NCBI RefSeq assembly: GCF_019933155.2
Contig: NZ_CP082944.1
Span: 2,234,001 to 2,298,000 of the forward strand
Direction: 5' to 3'
Length of the DNA stretch: 64,000 nucleotides
Origin: Metabacillus dongyingensis
GTDB taxonomy: Bacteria; Bacillota; Bacilli; Bacillales; Bacillaceae
Part shown: positions 1 through 9,490 of the stretch, one piece after another
How the letters are laid out: every line of letters begins with the position of its first letter
Numbering within the stretch: the first letter of the stretch is position 1
Program-made: the position numbers and the translations under genes
The notes under the pieces: model-generated
Told to the model about the DNA's origin: nothing
Seen by the model: only the letters and a program-made list of their open reading frames with translations
The model's database searches: none

Positions 1-137
1 CATTTATTGGCCAGCAGGAAATTGTTTTAAAGTCACTCGGTCATTATCTGAACTCTGTTTTTGCAGTATCGGGTGCTACGATTCTGGGCGATGGTCAAGT
101 AGCTTTAATCATTGATTGCAATGCTCTTATCAAATAG
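1..137 (+). CDS. cheA: Chemotaxis histidine kinase CheA, C-terminal 45 codons (partial)
   Basis: The window opens inside a gene; the frame starting at base 3 reads FIGQQEIVLKSLGHYLNSVF and ends in IIDCNALIK before TAG at 135-137. This resembles the end of the CheA regulatory (P5) domain, which is CheW-like and docks the kinase to receptors. The identity rests on this short tail plus position: cheW starts 28 bases downstream in the usual fla/che order. The kinase, dimerisation and HPt domains lie outside the window and cannot be assessed. Confidence 0.88.
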   Translation, partial: FIGQQEIVLKSLGHYLNSVFAVSGATILGDGQVALIIDCNALIK

Positions 138-164
138 TTCATACCAGGAATAGGGGATATAGAA

Positions 165-626
165 ATGACGGATACGATCAGAAAACAGATGAAAATGATT
201 GTTTTTCAATTAAATCACGAAGAATACGGAATTTCAGTCGATAAAGTGCGCTCTATTGAAAAAATACAGGTCATTACACGTGTTCCCGGAACAAAGCCTT
301 TTGTTAAAGGTGTTATCAATTTAAGAGGCATTGTCACGCCAGTCATTGATTTGCGCACGAGATTTGACATGCAGCAGAAGCCATTTTCAGATAGTTCGAG
401 GATCATTGTTGCTGCTTTAGATGAATATGAGGTCGGATTGATTGTCGATGCTGCCAATGATGTCATTGATTTGGAAATGGAAGAAATTGAACCTGCTCCT
501 GAGGTTGTTGGTGCAGTAGAGGCCGATTATGTAGAGGGTGTTGCTAAAATTGACAGACGGCTGATTATCATTCTTGATTTAAATAAAGTATTGGCAGCAG
601 ACAATGCGCTTGCCCTTCAATTATAA
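165..626 (+). CDS. cheW: Chemotaxis coupling protein CheW
   Basis: The 153-residue protein is a single CheW domain, the usual length for the family. It links chemoreceptors to CheA in the polar signalling array. Recognisable blocks are the early QLNHEEYGISVDKV strand, RVPGTKPFVKGVINLRG and VTPVIDLR, the conserved 'G(V)INLRG-PVIDL' core, and a late EGVAKIDRRLIIILDL strand. The ATG at 165 follows an AGGGG Shine-Dalgarno at about 152. It lies between cheA and cheC and is presumably transcribed with the fla/che operon, whose promoter is outside the window. Confidence 0.95.
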   Translation: MTDTIRKQMKMIVFQLNHEEYGISVDKVRSIEKIQVITRVPGTKPFVKGVINLRGIVTPVIDLRTRFDMQQKPFSDSSRIIVAALDEYEVGLIVDAANDVIDLEMEEIEPAPEVVGAVEADYVEGVAKIDRRLIIILDLNKVLAADNALALQL

Positions 627-637
627 GGTTTTTATGT

Positions 638-1267
638 ATGAATGATTTCAATCAGCTCACAGCTCTGCATTTAGATATTTTAAAAGAAGCTGGCAATATT
701 GGAGCCGGCCATTCGGCTACAGCCCTTTCCGCTCTTTTAAACAAAAGAATTGAAATGATGATTCCTGATGTCAGCCTGCTGTCATTTAATGAACTTACAG
801 AACGGCTAGGCGGGCCGGAAATGGTTGTGGCAAGTCTTTATTTAAGAATTGAAGGCGATTTGCCAGGTTCCATGTATTTTATTTTATCGGTTGAACAGGC
901 TGAAAGATTTATTCGGAATTTGACGCAGGATCAAGCATTTAAAATAGAAAATATTGAACAGGAAGAAATAGGGACATCTGCACTTAAAGAGCTTGGAAAT
1001 ATAGTGGCAGGATCATATTTGACTGCATTGTCAGACTTTACTGGCCTTAGTCTGTATCCGTCTGTTCCGGGTCTTTCAATTGATATGTTCGCAGCTGTCA
1101 TTACACATGGGCTGATCGAGCTCTCCCATGTGAGTGATTATGCCATTGTTATTGATACAGCAATCGAAGAAAGCGGCGATGAGAGCAGAGAAGTGATTCA
1201 AGGTCATTTTTTTCTTTTGCCTGACCCGGGCTCTTTTGACAAGCTCTTCAGATCTATAGGGGTATAA
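638..1267 (+). CDS. cheC: CheY-P phosphatase CheC
   Basis: This 209-residue protein has two copies of the CheC-family phosphatase motif E-x-x-N: E17/N20 in LKEAGNIGAGH and E118/N121 in LKELGNIVAGS. CheC dephosphorylates CheY-P and binds CheD, giving one of the three adaptation systems known from B. subtilis. Length matches the family. The ATG at 638 has only a weak upstream AAGG, suggesting coupling to cheW, which ends 11 bases earlier. cheD begins 3 bases after the stop, so the two partners are probably made together. Confidence 0.95.
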   Translation: MNDFNQLTALHLDILKEAGNIGAGHSATALSALLNKRIEMMIPDVSLLSFNELTERLGGPEMVVASLYLRIEGDLPGSMYFILSVEQAERFIRNLTQDQAFKIENIEQEEIGTSALKELGNIVAGSYLTALSDFTGLSLYPSVPGLSIDMFAAVITHGLIELSHVSDYAIVIDTAIEESGDESREVIQGHFFLLPDPGSFDKLFRSIGV

Positions 1268-1270
1268 AGT

Positions 1271-1768
1271 ATGAGTCAAATAGTGGAGATTGTAAAAGTC
1301 GGAATAGCAGAAAAAGATGTAGTAGAGCCGCCAAAATGGATTCGAACCTCAGGCCTCGGTTCATGTGTGGGTCTTGTTCTTTATGATGAGTTCAGAAAAA
1401 TAGCTGGATTGGTGCATGTTATGCTTCCTGATTCTGCCCTCGCCAAGTCAGGTATACAAAATCCTTCTAAGTATGCGGACACCGCCGTCAAAGAACTGTT
1501 CAGACAAATGATTGCAAGCGGAGGCCGCCGCGGATTTTTAAAAGCAAAGCTTGCAGGAGGCGCGCAGATGTTTCAATTCCAGTCAGCAACCAGCTTGATG
1601 CGCATCGGCCCCAGAAATGTAGAAGCCATTCTCGAGCAGCTTCATCAAATGCATATTCCCGTTGTCAGCATGGATGTGGGGGGAAGCAGCGGGAGAACAA
1701 TTGAATTTGATCCCTTCACCTGCATGATGCATATAAGAACTGTCAATCAAGGATCGAAAACGATTTAA
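1271..1768 (+). CDS. cheD: Chemoreceptor glutamine deamidase CheD
   Basis: The 165-residue protein has the CheD core: the catalytic cysteine in [14 protein letters not shown] (C32) followed by the conserved histidine in GLVHVMLP (H49). CheD deamidates glutamines of methyl-accepting receptors and also stimulates CheC. The C-terminal [17 protein letters not shown] block is typical of the family. AGGGG about 10 bases before the ATG serves as ribosome binding site. The 3-base gap from cheC supports co-translation. About 45 non-coding bases separate it from sigD. Confidence 0.95.
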   Translation: MSQIVEIVKVGIAEKDVVEPPKWIRTSGLGSCVGLVLYDEFRKIAGLVHVMLPDSALAKSGIQNPSKYADTAVKELFRQMIASGGRRGFLKAKLAGGAQMFQFQSATSLMRIGPRNVEAILEQLHQMHIPVVSMDVGGSSGRTIEFDPFTCMMHIRTVNQGSKTI

Positions 1769-1812
1769 AAAACACACCAGAAGGTAAAATCACAAATCAG
1801 AAGGGGAGAAAA

Positions 1813-2583
1813 ATGATACAAGCAGCAAAGATCGAAGAACAAGAGTTTTGGGACAAATGGATTCATTTCCGTGACAATGATGCCTGTGATGCACTTATCA
1901 AAAGATACATGCCGCTTGTAAGCTATCATGTACAGCGCATCTCAGTTAGTCTGCCGAAATCAGTGAATAAAGATGATTTAAAAAGCATCGGAATGATAGG
2001 GTTATATGACGCTCTTGAAAAATTTGATTACAAAAGGGACTTGAAATTTGAAACATATGCGTCATTTCGGATAAGAGGCGCCATTTTGGACGGCCTCAGA
2101 AAAGAGGATTGGCTGCCGCGAAGCTCAAGAGAAAAAGCTAAAAAAGTTGATGCAAGTATAGAGCGTCTTGAACAAAAGTATTTGCGGAACGTACTGCCCG
2201 GCGAAGTTGCAAAGGACCTGGAAATGTCTGAGGATGAAGTGACGCACATTATGAACGAAGGATTCTTTGCAAATGTTCTTTCTATAGACGACCAAAATCA
2301 CGAGCTTGATGAACAGGATCACCATTCGAAAATGGTCCTGAAAGATGAGAAATCTATATCACCCGAGGAAAAAGTGGTAAAAGATGAGCTGATTGAGCAA
2401 TTGAGTGAAGTAATCGTCGGACTCTCTGAAAAAGAACAGCTTGTGGTCAGTTTATTTTATAAAGAAGAATTGACCCTTACAGAAATCGGACATGTGATGG
2501 AGCTTTCTACTTCGCGTATATCTCAAATTCATTCCAAAGCTTTATTTAAATTAAGAAATTTACTCGAAAAAATCATTCATTAA
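1813..2583 (+). CDS. sigD: Motility sigma factor SigD (FliA/WhiG type)
   Basis: A sigma-70 family factor of 256 residues, close to the usual 254. Region 2 is seen in LIKRYMPLVSYHVQR and DLKSIGMIGLYDALEKFD...FETYASFRIRGAILDGLRKEDWLPRS; region 4 ends the protein (LSEKEQLVVSLFYKEELTLTEIGHVMELSTSRISQIHSKAL, a helix-turn-helix read in pieces). It directs transcription of flagellin, autolysins and chemotaxis genes. It is the penultimate gene of the fla/che operon, a distal position known in B. subtilis to limit SigD level and cause mixed motile and chaining cells. A strong AAGGGGA precedes ATG 1813. Confidence 0.96.
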   Translation: MIQAAKIEEQEFWDKWIHFRDNDACDALIKRYMPLVSYHVQRISVSLPKSVNKDDLKSIGMIGLYDALEKFDYKRDLKFETYASFRIRGAILDGLRKEDWLPRSSREKAKKVDASIERLEQKYLRNVLPGEVAKDLEMSEDEVTHIMNEGFFANVLSIDDQNHELDEQDHHSKMVLKDEKSISPEEKVVKDELIEQLSEVIVGLSEKEQLVVSLFYKEELTLTEIGHVMELSTSRISQIHSKALFKLRNLLEKIIH

Positions 2584-2626
2584 TGGTAACACCCTACTTC
2601 TTGAAAAAAGTGAGTGGAATAATTTT

Positions 2627-3100
2627 ATGACAGCCGTTCTATTGGTTTTCAGCATGATTCTTCATGCAGCAGGTTTTTATTTAATTGCCCTTTTATATAT
2701 AAGATATCAATCAGTTAAAAAGTCAGAGGAAAAACAAGCGGCTATGCTTGAAGAAGCAGAGCTGTCGCTTGCAGCTTATTTAATTGACTTAAAAGAAGAG
2801 AACGAAAAACTGATAAACGAAATAAAGATGGCCAGACTGAAAGATATTAATATAGGTAGAAACACCTCTCACCTTAAAATAGCAGGGACAGAACCGGGAG
2901 ATTCCGAATTTCCAGTTCCTGAGATAGATAATGAGGATCACCTGGAGCTTTCTGGCAGCAAGGAAACGGTTCATCCCCAAACTGATGAGGAAAAGGTTAT
3001 TTCCCTATATCAAGAAGGGTATTCTTCTGAGGAAATAGCGAAAGAATTAATAAAAGGAAAAACAGAAGTTGAGCTTTTGCTTAAATTCCGTCAAAACTAG
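2627..3100 (+). CDS. swrB: Swarming motility protein SwrB (YlxL)
   Basis: A 157-residue protein with an N-terminal membrane helix (about residues 3-24, VLLVFSMILHAAGFYLIALLY), a charged region likely to form a coiled coil (about 30-70), a linker of low conservation and a C-terminal EEKVISLYQEGYSSEEIAKEL segment resembling a small helix-turn-helix. This layout and the position directly after sigD match B. subtilis SwrB, which promotes flagellar export-apparatus assembly and SigD activity. Sequence conservation in the middle is poor in this family, so the call leans on architecture and synteny. No clear terminator follows; the rpsB promoter starts 11 bases later. Confidence 0.85.
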   Translation: MTAVLLVFSMILHAAGFYLIALLYIRYQSVKKSEEKQAAMLEEAELSLAAYLIDLKEENEKLINEIKMARLKDINIGRNTSHLKIAGTEPGDSEFPVPEIDNEDHLELSGSKETVHPQTDEEKVISLYQEGYSSEEIAKELIKGKTEVELLLKFRQN

Positions 3101-3111
3101 TCGATTTTTGC

Positions 3112-3140
3112 TTGCTTCTGATCAGTCCTTATGATATATT
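3112..3140 (+). promoter_or_regulatory. Predicted sigma-A promoter for rpsB
   Basis: TTGCTT (3112-3117), a 17-bp spacer and TATATT (3135-3140) form a good vegetative promoter. It implies a leader of about 105 nt before rpsB, which ends in two purine-rich tracts (GGAGGAG near 3221 and GGAGGA at 3241). Only the second is correctly spaced from the S2 start. I see no clear S2-binding structure. Confidence 0.75.
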
Positions 3141-3213
3141 AATTTTTGGTGTTAATACACACGCCATAGATTTGGGCATTGGTGCTGTTTTAAACAGTTT
3201 TGCCTAAAGATGA

Positions 3214-3951
<738 letters not shown>

Positions 3952-3962
3952 TTAGGTAAAGC

Positions 3963-4002
3963 AAAGGTGATAAGAGGGGAATGCCTTTTATCACCTTTTT
4001 TA
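3963..4002 (+). terminator. rpsB terminator
   Basis: An 11-bp perfect stem, AAAGGTGATAA (3963-3973) with TTATCACCTTT (3988-3998), is followed by a U-rich run. It probably reduces rather than abolishes read-through into tsf. Confidence 0.85.
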
Positions 4003-4006
4003 AAGA

Positions 4007-4030
4007 GGCTTTTTCCAAACGGGAAAAGCC
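4007..4030 (+). promoter_or_regulatory. Second hairpin between rpsB and tsf (no U-tract)
   Basis: GGCTTTTTCC (4007-4016) pairs over 10 bp, with one G-U, to GGGAAAAGCC (4021-4030) around an AAAC loop. A further AAAG/CTTT pairing flanks it. No U-tract follows, so it is not a simple terminator. It could be a tsf leader element or an mRNA processing or stability hairpin. Confidence 0.6.
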
Positions 4031-4124
4031 GCCCTTTAAACATGCTAAAGTAAACTGCATTCATTCATGAATGAAAACAATACATAACGCCGAAAACGGC
4101 CACATAATAAGGAGGAAAACTCTC

Positions 4125-5006
4125 ATGGCAATTACTGCTCAAATGGTAAAAGAACTACGCGAAAAAACTGGTGCAGGCATGATGGACTGCAAAAAAGCAT
4201 TAACAGAAACAAACGGTGACATGGAAAAAGCAATCGACTTCCTTCGTGAAAAAGGAATCGCTTCTGCATCAAAGAAAGCAGACCGCGTTGCTGCAGAAGG
4301 CTTAGCACTTGTTAAGTCTGAAGGCAATGAAGCTGTTATCCTTGAAGTAAACTCAGAAACTGACTTCGTAGCAAAAAACGAAGGCTTCAAAGAACTTCTT
4401 GATGCACTTGCTTCTCACTTGCTTGCTAAAAAACCTGCAAACCTTGACGAAGCTATGACTCAAACAATGGACAACGGATCAACAGTAGCTGATTTCATTA
4501 ATTCTGCAATCGCTAAAATCGGTGAAAAAATCACCCTTCGCCGTTTTGAAATTGTGACAAAAACAGACAGCGACGCATTTGGTGCTTACCTGCACATGGG
4601 CGGACGCATTGCTGTATTAACTGTTCTTGAAGGTACAACTGAAGAAGAAACTGCAAAAGATGTTGCTATGCATGTTGCTGCAGTTAACCCTAAATACATC
4701 GGACGCGACGCTGTAAGCGAAGAAGAAGTAACTCGCGAGCGCGAAGTATTATCTCAACAAGCTCTTAATGAAGGCAAGCCTGCTAACATCGTAGAGAAAA
4801 TGGTTGAAGGCCGTCTTGGCAAATTCTTCGAAGATATTTGCCTTCTTGAGCAAAGCTTCGTTAAAAACCCTGATCTAAAAGTAAAACAATTCGTAGAATC
4901 TAAAGGCGCTTCAGTGAAGAGCTTTACTCGCTACGAAGTTGGCGAAGGCATTGAAAAACGCCAGGATAATTTCGCTGAAGAAGTTATGAACCAAGTCAAA
5001 AAATAA
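4125..5006 (+). CDS. tsf: Translation elongation factor Ts
   Basis: EF-Ts, 293 residues, the guanine-nucleotide exchange factor for EF-Tu. The N-terminal UBA-like segment and signature are intact: [32 protein letters not shown], then [12 protein letters not shown] and VAMHVAA. The start is ATG 4125, set by AAGGAGG at about 4109; an upstream in-frame ATG at 4071 would add a non-conserved tail. As in many bacteria it follows rpsB, and the hairpins between them suggest the two are expressed in different amounts. Confidence 0.98.
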   Translation: MAITAQMVKELREKTGAGMMDCKKALTETNGDMEKAIDFLREKGIASASKKADRVAAEGLALVKSEGNEAVILEVNSETDFVAKNEGFKELLDALASHLLAKKPANLDEAMTQTMDNGSTVADFINSAIAKIGEKITLRRFEIVTKTDSDAFGAYLHMGGRIAVLTVLEGTTEEETAKDVAMHVAAVNPKYIGRDAVSEEEVTREREVLSQQALNEGKPANIVEKMVEGRLGKFFEDICLLEQSFVKNPDLKVKQFVESKGASVKSFTRYEVGEGIEKRQDNFAEEVMNQVKK

Positions 5007-5072
5007 TCAAGTCTGTTCCTCCGGCTAAAGCATGGCTTTAACCTGCGGCAGAAAATGAGTAAATGAAAGACA

Positions 5073-5101
5073 GGGAACACACATCTGTGTTCCCTCTTTT
5101 T
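5073..5101 (+). terminator. tsf terminator
   Basis: Perfect 9-bp stem GGGAACACA (5073-5081) and TGTGTTCCC (5086-5094), 4-base loop, then TCTTTTTT. It separates the rpsB-tsf unit from pyrH. Confidence 0.88.
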
Positions 5102-5155
5102 AAAAAATCATTTACACGGTACTTAGATCTATTGGAAAAGACTTGGAGGTCATTT

Positions 5156-5878
5156 ATGAGCACACCTAAATATAATCGAATTGTACTTAAACTAAGCGGT
5201 GAAGCTTTAGCTGGAAATGATAGCTTTGGCATAAAGCCTGCCGTTATTCAATCAATTGCTAAACAAGTAAAGGAAATTGCTGAACTGGATGTTGAAGTAG
5301 CTGTTGTTGTCGGCGGAGGAAACATTTGGCGCGGCAAGATCGGCAGTGAAATGGGCATGGACCGTGCAACAGCAGACTATATGGGAATGCTTGCAACTGT
5401 CATGAATTCACTTGCGCTGCAGGACAGTCTTGAAACATTCGGCATTCAGACCCGTGTTCAAACTTCAATTGAAATGCGTCAAGTAGCTGAACCCTACATA
5501 AGAAGAAAAGCAATCAGACATCTTGAGAAAAAACGGGTTGTCATCTTTGCTGCCGGTACAGGAAATCCGTATTTCTCAACTGACACAACAGCTGCATTGC
5601 GTGCTGCGGAAATTGAAGCAGATGTCATTTTAATGGCGAAAAACAACGTAGATGGAGTTTATACGGCTGATCCTAAAAAAGATTCAACGGCTGTTAAATA
5701 TGAAACACTTTCCTATTTAGATGTTTTAAAAGAAGGTTTGGAAGTAATGGATTCAACTGCATCATCACTTTGTATGGATAATGATATTCCGCTTATTGTC
5801 TTCTCAGTTATGGAAGAAGGAAACATTAAACGTGCGGTATTAGGCGAAAATATCGGAACTATTGTAAGGGGGAAATAA
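5156..5878 (+). CDS. pyrH: UMP kinase (uridylate kinase)
   Basis: The 240-residue protein belongs to the amino acid kinase fold, unlike eukaryotic UMP kinases. Visible motifs are [38 protein letters not shown] and [20 protein letters not shown]. It phosphorylates UMP to UDP in pyrimidine synthesis and is normally activated by GTP and inhibited by UTP. ATG 5156 is chosen because TTGGAGGT precedes it by a good distance; the frame is open upstream to 5063 but that part overlaps the tsf terminator. frr begins 2 bases after the stop. Confidence 0.97.
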   Translation: MSTPKYNRIVLKLSGEALAGNDSFGIKPAVIQSIAKQVKEIAELDVEVAVVVGGGNIWRGKIGSEMGMDRATADYMGMLATVMNSLALQDSLETFGIQTRVQTSIEMRQVAEPYIRRKAIRHLEKKRVVIFAAGTGNPYFSTDTTAALRAAEIEADVILMAKNNVDGVYTADPKKDSTAVKYETLSYLDVLKEGLEVMDSTASSLCMDNDIPLIVFSVMEEGNIKRAVLGENIGTIVRGK

Positions 5879-5880
5879 TA

Positions 5881-6438
5881 ATGGCAAAACAAGTACTATC
5901 ACAAGCGAAAGACAAAATGGAAAAAGCAGTATCTGCATTTAACAGAGAGCTTTCTACTGTTCGTGCAGGCCGTGCGAATGCATCATTGCTTGATAAAATC
6001 GTTGTAGATTATTACGGTGCTCCAACACCTGTAAACCAATTAGCCTCTATTAATATTCCTGAAGCAAGACTGCTTGTTATTCAGCCTTATGACAAAACAG
6101 TTCTGGGCGAAATCGAAAAAGCGATTTTAAAATCAGATCTTGGATTAAACCCGACAAATGACGGATCTTTAATTCGCCTTGCTATCCCTGCACTTACTGA
6201 GGAACGCCGCAAGGAGCTTGCAAAGCTAGTAAAAAAATATGCTGAAGAAGCTAAAGTTGCTGTCCGCAATGTTCGACGCGATGCAAATGACGACTTGAAA
6301 AAGCTTGAAAAAAATGGCGAAATCACGGAAGATGAACTGCGCAGCAACAATGACAATGTTCAAAAAGCAACAGATGATTTCATCAGCAAAATTGATGCAA
6401 TTGCTAAAGACAAAGAAAAAGAAATCATGGAAGTTTAA
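5881..6438 (+). CDS. frr: Ribosome recycling factor
   Basis: RRF, 185 residues, the standard length. It splits post-termination ribosomes together with EF-G. Conserved pieces include [30 protein letters not shown], the [10 protein letters not shown] block and the arginine-rich [16 protein letters not shown] helix. AAGGGGGAAAT provides the ribosome binding site within the end of pyrH, so the two are tightly coupled. A terminator-like hairpin follows before uppS. Confidence 0.98.
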   Translation: MAKQVLSQAKDKMEKAVSAFNRELSTVRAGRANASLLDKIVVDYYGAPTPVNQLASINIPEARLLVIQPYDKTVLGEIEKAILKSDLGLNPTNDGSLIRLAIPALTEERRKELAKLVKKYAEEAKVAVRNVRRDANDDLKKLEKNGEITEDELRSNNDNVQKATDDFISKIDAIAKDKEKEIMEV

Positions 6439-6473
6439 GAAAAAACTCTGTACAATGGAATTGTGCTTAAAAG

Positions 6474-6502
6474 ACCCTCTAATGTTTACAGGGGGTTTTT
6501 TT
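6474..6502 (+). terminator. frr terminator
   Basis: A short stem, ACCCTC (6474-6479) with GGGGGT (6491-6496) including one G-U pair, and an 11-base loop, followed by a run of seven U. It is weaker than most terminators here, so some read-through to uppS is likely. Confidence 0.65.
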
Positions 6503-6562
6503 GTTAATACTGTTAACATTGTTGCAGTATTTGAGACCGCAGAATGGTGATGGAGGAATCAC

Positions 6563-7336
6563 ATGCTCAACATACTGAAAAAATGGAGAAATCCTAACCG
6601 CGAGCAAACGGAATTTTCAAAAGAAGAAATTCTGAAAAGGGAAATCCCGGAACATATTGCAATTATTATGGATGGTAATGGACGCTGGGCCAAAAAAAGA
6701 GCTCTTCCCAGAATTGCCGGACATCATGAAGGCATGAAGGTTGTAAGAAAAGTAACAAAACTTTCAAATGAACTCGGAGTGAAAGCCTTAACTTTATATG
6801 CTTTTTCTACTGAGAACTGGAAAAGGCCAAAAACAGAAGTAGATTATTTGATGAAACTGCCGGAAGAATTTTTGGGCACCTTTCTTCCTGAACTTATAGA
6901 AGAAAATGTTCAGGTGAGAATTATAGGAGAAGAGTCAAAAATTCCTGAACATACTCTTCGCGCTGTGCAAAAGGCAAAGGAAGATACTATAAATAATAAT
7001 GGTCTTATCTTAAATTTCGCCCTGAACTATGGCAGCAGAGCGGAGATGATTCATGCTGTTAAAGGTATTGTGCAAGATGCAAAAAAGGGTGACATCAGCT
7101 CTGAAGACATTAATGAGGCATTATTTTCACAATATTTAATGACGAAAGACATGAGAGATCCGGATTTGCTCATTCGAACTAGCGGAGAAATCAGGCTGAG
7201 CAATTTCATGCTTTGGCAGCTCGCATATTCCGAATTTGTCTTTACAGACGTGCTTTGGCCAGATTTCAGCGAGGATCATTTACTTGCGGCAATTAAAGAA
7301 TACCAGCATAGGGGTCGAAGATTTGGCGGCTTATAA
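6563..7336 (+). CDS. uppS: Undecaprenyl diphosphate synthase (cis-prenyltransferase)
   Basis: A 257-residue enzyme that adds eight isoprene units to farnesyl diphosphate in cis, giving the C55 lipid carrier for peptidoglycan and teichoic acid. The pyrophosphate-binding MDGNGRWAKKR motif (Asp37), LTLYAFSTENWKRP and the C-terminal RTSGEIRLSNFMLWQLAYSE block are all present. ATG 6563 follows GGAGGAA. cdsA starts 14 bases after the stop. Together with dxr downstream, this segment supplies isoprenoid and lipid precursors. Confidence 0.97.
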   Translation: MLNILKKWRNPNREQTEFSKEEILKREIPEHIAIIMDGNGRWAKKRALPRIAGHHEGMKVVRKVTKLSNELGVKALTLYAFSTENWKRPKTEVDYLMKLPEEFLGTFLPELIEENVQVRIIGEESKIPEHTLRAVQKAKEDTINNNGLILNFALNYGSRAEMIHAVKGIVQDAKKGDISSEDINEALFSQYLMTKDMRDPDLLIRTSGEIRLSNFMLWQLAYSEFVFTDVLWPDFSEDHLLAAIKEYQHRGRRFGGL

Positions 7337-7350
7337 ATGAAGGTGACAGC

Positions 7351-8145
7351 GTGAAACAAAGAATTGTAACAGCAATTATTGCTTTGGCCGTTTTTTTGCC
7401 GGCCGTTATTTATGGTCGTGCCCCTTTTACTATTTTTATATACTTATTAGCTTCCATCGCCCTTTATGAACTGCTGAAGATGAAGCGGATTTCCATACAC
7501 AGTATACCGGGGCTGCTCAGTTTATTATTGCTTTGGGTTCTATTAATCCCCAGTAACTACATAAACTTATTAGATGAATTCAGTATAACTAAAATTGAGT
7601 TTGCGCTGCTTGGCGTTCTGTTTTTTTTATGCTATACCGTTGTGACAAAAAATAGATTTTCCTTCGATGATGTAGGATTCACTATAATAACAACGATGTA
7701 TATCGGGATCGGATTTTTTTATTTTATTGAAATGAGAAACATCGGCCTTTATCCTATCGTTTATGCTCTATTGATTATATGGGCTACAGATTCGGGAGCT
7801 TATTTCATTGGTAAATCAGCAGGAAAAAAGAAGCTGTGGCCTGAAATAAGTCCTAACAAAACGATAGAGGGATCAATTGGAGGAATCTTCTGCGCCGTTA
7901 TAATCGCGTGGATTTTTCAATATTTTACTGCCTTTGCAGACTCCTATTTAAGCATCACTCTAATCACTGTTTTGCTGTCTATTTTTGGACAAATAGGAGA
8001 TTTGGCTGAATCAGCGCTAAAGCGCCATTATCAAGTGAAAGATTCAGGCCATATCCTTCCTGGGCACGGCGGAATATTGGATCGCTTTGACAGCATGATT
8101 TTTGTATTGCCGATCATGCATTTCTTGTTTTTGTTTTTTAACTAA
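7351..8145 (+). CDS. cdsA: Phosphatidate cytidylyltransferase (CDP-diglyceride synthase)
   Basis: A 264-residue polytopic membrane protein that makes CDP-diacylglycerol from phosphatidate and CTP, the branch point for all phospholipids; pgsA at 52739 uses its product. Several hydrophobic helices alternate with short loops, and the family signature ends the protein: SALKRHYQVKDSGHILPGHGGILDR, read as SxxKR...KDxG...PGHGGxxDR. It starts with GTG at 7351 behind an AAGGTGA ribosome binding site. It is in line with uppS and probably co-transcribed. Confidence 0.96.
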   Translation: MKQRIVTAIIALAVFLPAVIYGRAPFTIFIYLLASIALYELLKMKRISIHSIPGLLSLLLLWVLLIPSNYINLLDEFSITKIEFALLGVLFFLCYTVVTKNRFSFDDVGFTIITTMYIGIGFFYFIEMRNIGLYPIVYALLIIWATDSGAYFIGKSAGKKKLWPEISPNKTIEGSIGGIFCAVIIAWIFQYFTAFADSYLSITLITVLLSIFGQIGDLAESALKRHYQVKDSGHILPGHGGILDRFDSMIFVLPIMHFLFLFFN

Positions 8146-8326
8146 AAATTGGCTTTTGGTTTTTTGCAGTTATTCATTGAATCATAATGAACGCCATATC
8201 TGCCTGCATCGGGAAAAGAGCAGGATATGGACTTGAATATGTGAACCAATAAGAATACGTAAAACAATCTATTCTAAAACAGCCTTTACCTGAAGATGAT
8301 GTCTGTGACAAACGAATGGGAGTGAA
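8146..8326 (+). other. cdsA-dxr intergenic region with an imperfect hairpin
   Basis: These 181 bases hold no gene. CATATC-TG-CCTGC (8195-8207) can pair with GCAGGATATG (8220-8229), leaving a 2-base bulge and a 12-base loop. No U-tract follows, so it is not a terminator. I see no convincing promoter. Confidence 0.4.
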
Positions 8327-9475
8327 ATGGTGAAAAAGATTAGCTTATTGGGTGCAACAGGCTCAATTGGTCAGCAAACCCTGGATGTAATTAGATCACA
8401 TCCCGATCAATTTCAGCTTGTTGCCATGTCTTTTGGAAGTAATCTGGAGCTTGGAAGAAAGGCTATTACTGATTTTTCTCCCAGCCTGGTAGCTGTAAAT
8501 GACATCCGTGCATATTCACAGCTGAAAGAAGAATTTCCTAACATAACATTTACATATGGTGCTGAAGGTCTGATAGAAACAGCTGTTATCTCAGAAGCTG
8601 AAATTGTAGTGAATGCAGTTGTCGGAAGCGTTGGTCTTTTGCCGACATTAAAAGCAATTGAAAGCAGGAAGACAATTGCCCTTGCAAATAAAGAGACACT
8701 GGTAACTGCAGGTCATCTTGTAACTGAACACGCCAAAAAATATGGTGTAGCTCTTCTGCCTGTTGACAGTGAACATTCTGCTATTTTTCAATGTTTACAG
8801 GGAGAAAATCCTAAATCTCTGGAAAGACTGATTGTGACAGCCTCAGGCGGAAGCTTCCGCGACAGAAGTCGCGAAGAATTAGCAGATGTTACTATTAACG
8901 AGGCACTCAATCATCCGAATTGGTCCATGGGTGCTAAAATTACAATCGATTCTGCTACTATGATGAACAAAGGTCTTGAAGTCATTGAGGCCCACTGGCT
9001 CTTTGATCTTCCGTATGAGAAGATCGAGGTACTGCTTCATAAAGAAAGCATTATTCACTCTATGGCAGAGTTTCATGATCGCAGTGTTATTGCACAGCTT
9101 GGTTCACCGGATATGAGAGTTCCTATTCAATATGCATTATCCTATCCAGAAAGACTGCCTCTTTCTTCAACCAAGCAATTAAATCTGTGGGAAGCCGGCA
9201 AGCTTCATTTTGAAAAAGCGGACTTTGAGAGATACCGCTGCTTACAATTCGCCTACGATTCAGGTAAAATAGGTGGTACAATGCCAACTGTGCTGAATGC
9301 AGCAAACGAAGAAGCAGTCGGAGCATTTTTAAAAGGACAAATTGCCTTTCTTCAAATTGAAGATCTTATCGAAAAAGCTTTGGCAAAACATAGTGTGATA
9401 TCAAACCCGGATTTGCATATCATTCAAGAAGTGGACAAAGAGACCAGACAATTTGTTCAAACATTATATTCATAA
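8327..9475 (+). CDS. dxr: 1-deoxy-D-xylulose 5-phosphate reductoisomerase
   Basis: DXR, 382 residues, catalyses the first committed step of the MEP isoprenoid pathway (DXP to MEP with NADPH). The nucleotide-binding start is [37 protein letters not shown] (metal ligands in DSEHSA) and TASGGSFRD with [24 protein letters not shown] (read in parts) are present. The start is either ATG 8327 or the adjacent GTG 8330; GGGAGTG lies just upstream. rasP follows after 15 bases. Confidence 0.97.
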   Translation: MVKKISLLGATGSIGQQTLDVIRSHPDQFQLVAMSFGSNLELGRKAITDFSPSLVAVNDIRAYSQLKEEFPNITFTYGAEGLIETAVISEAEIVVNAVVGSVGLLPTLKAIESRKTIALANKETLVTAGHLVTEHAKKYGVALLPVDSEHSAIFQCLQGENPKSLERLIVTASGGSFRDRSREELADVTINEALNHPNWSMGAKITIDSATMMNKGLEVIEAHWLFDLPYEKIEVLLHKESIIHSMAEFHDRSVIAQLGSPDMRVPIQYALSYPERLPLSSTKQLNLWEAGKLHFEKADFERYRCLQFAYDSGKIGGTMPTVLNAANEEAVGAFLKGQIAFLQIEDLIEKALAKHSVISNPDLHIIQEVDKETRQFVQTLYS

Positions 9476-9490
9476 AGGTGGTCATGAAAC

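Noticed and set aside
5063..5155. Upstream extension of the pyrH frame to an ATG at 5063
   Set aside because: The extension runs through the tsf terminator and lacks conservation; AGGT-spaced ATG 5156 gives the normal UMP kinase start. Similar extensions of rpsB, tsf, pnpA, ymfC, nupN, pgsA, rny and the dipeptidase were trimmed.
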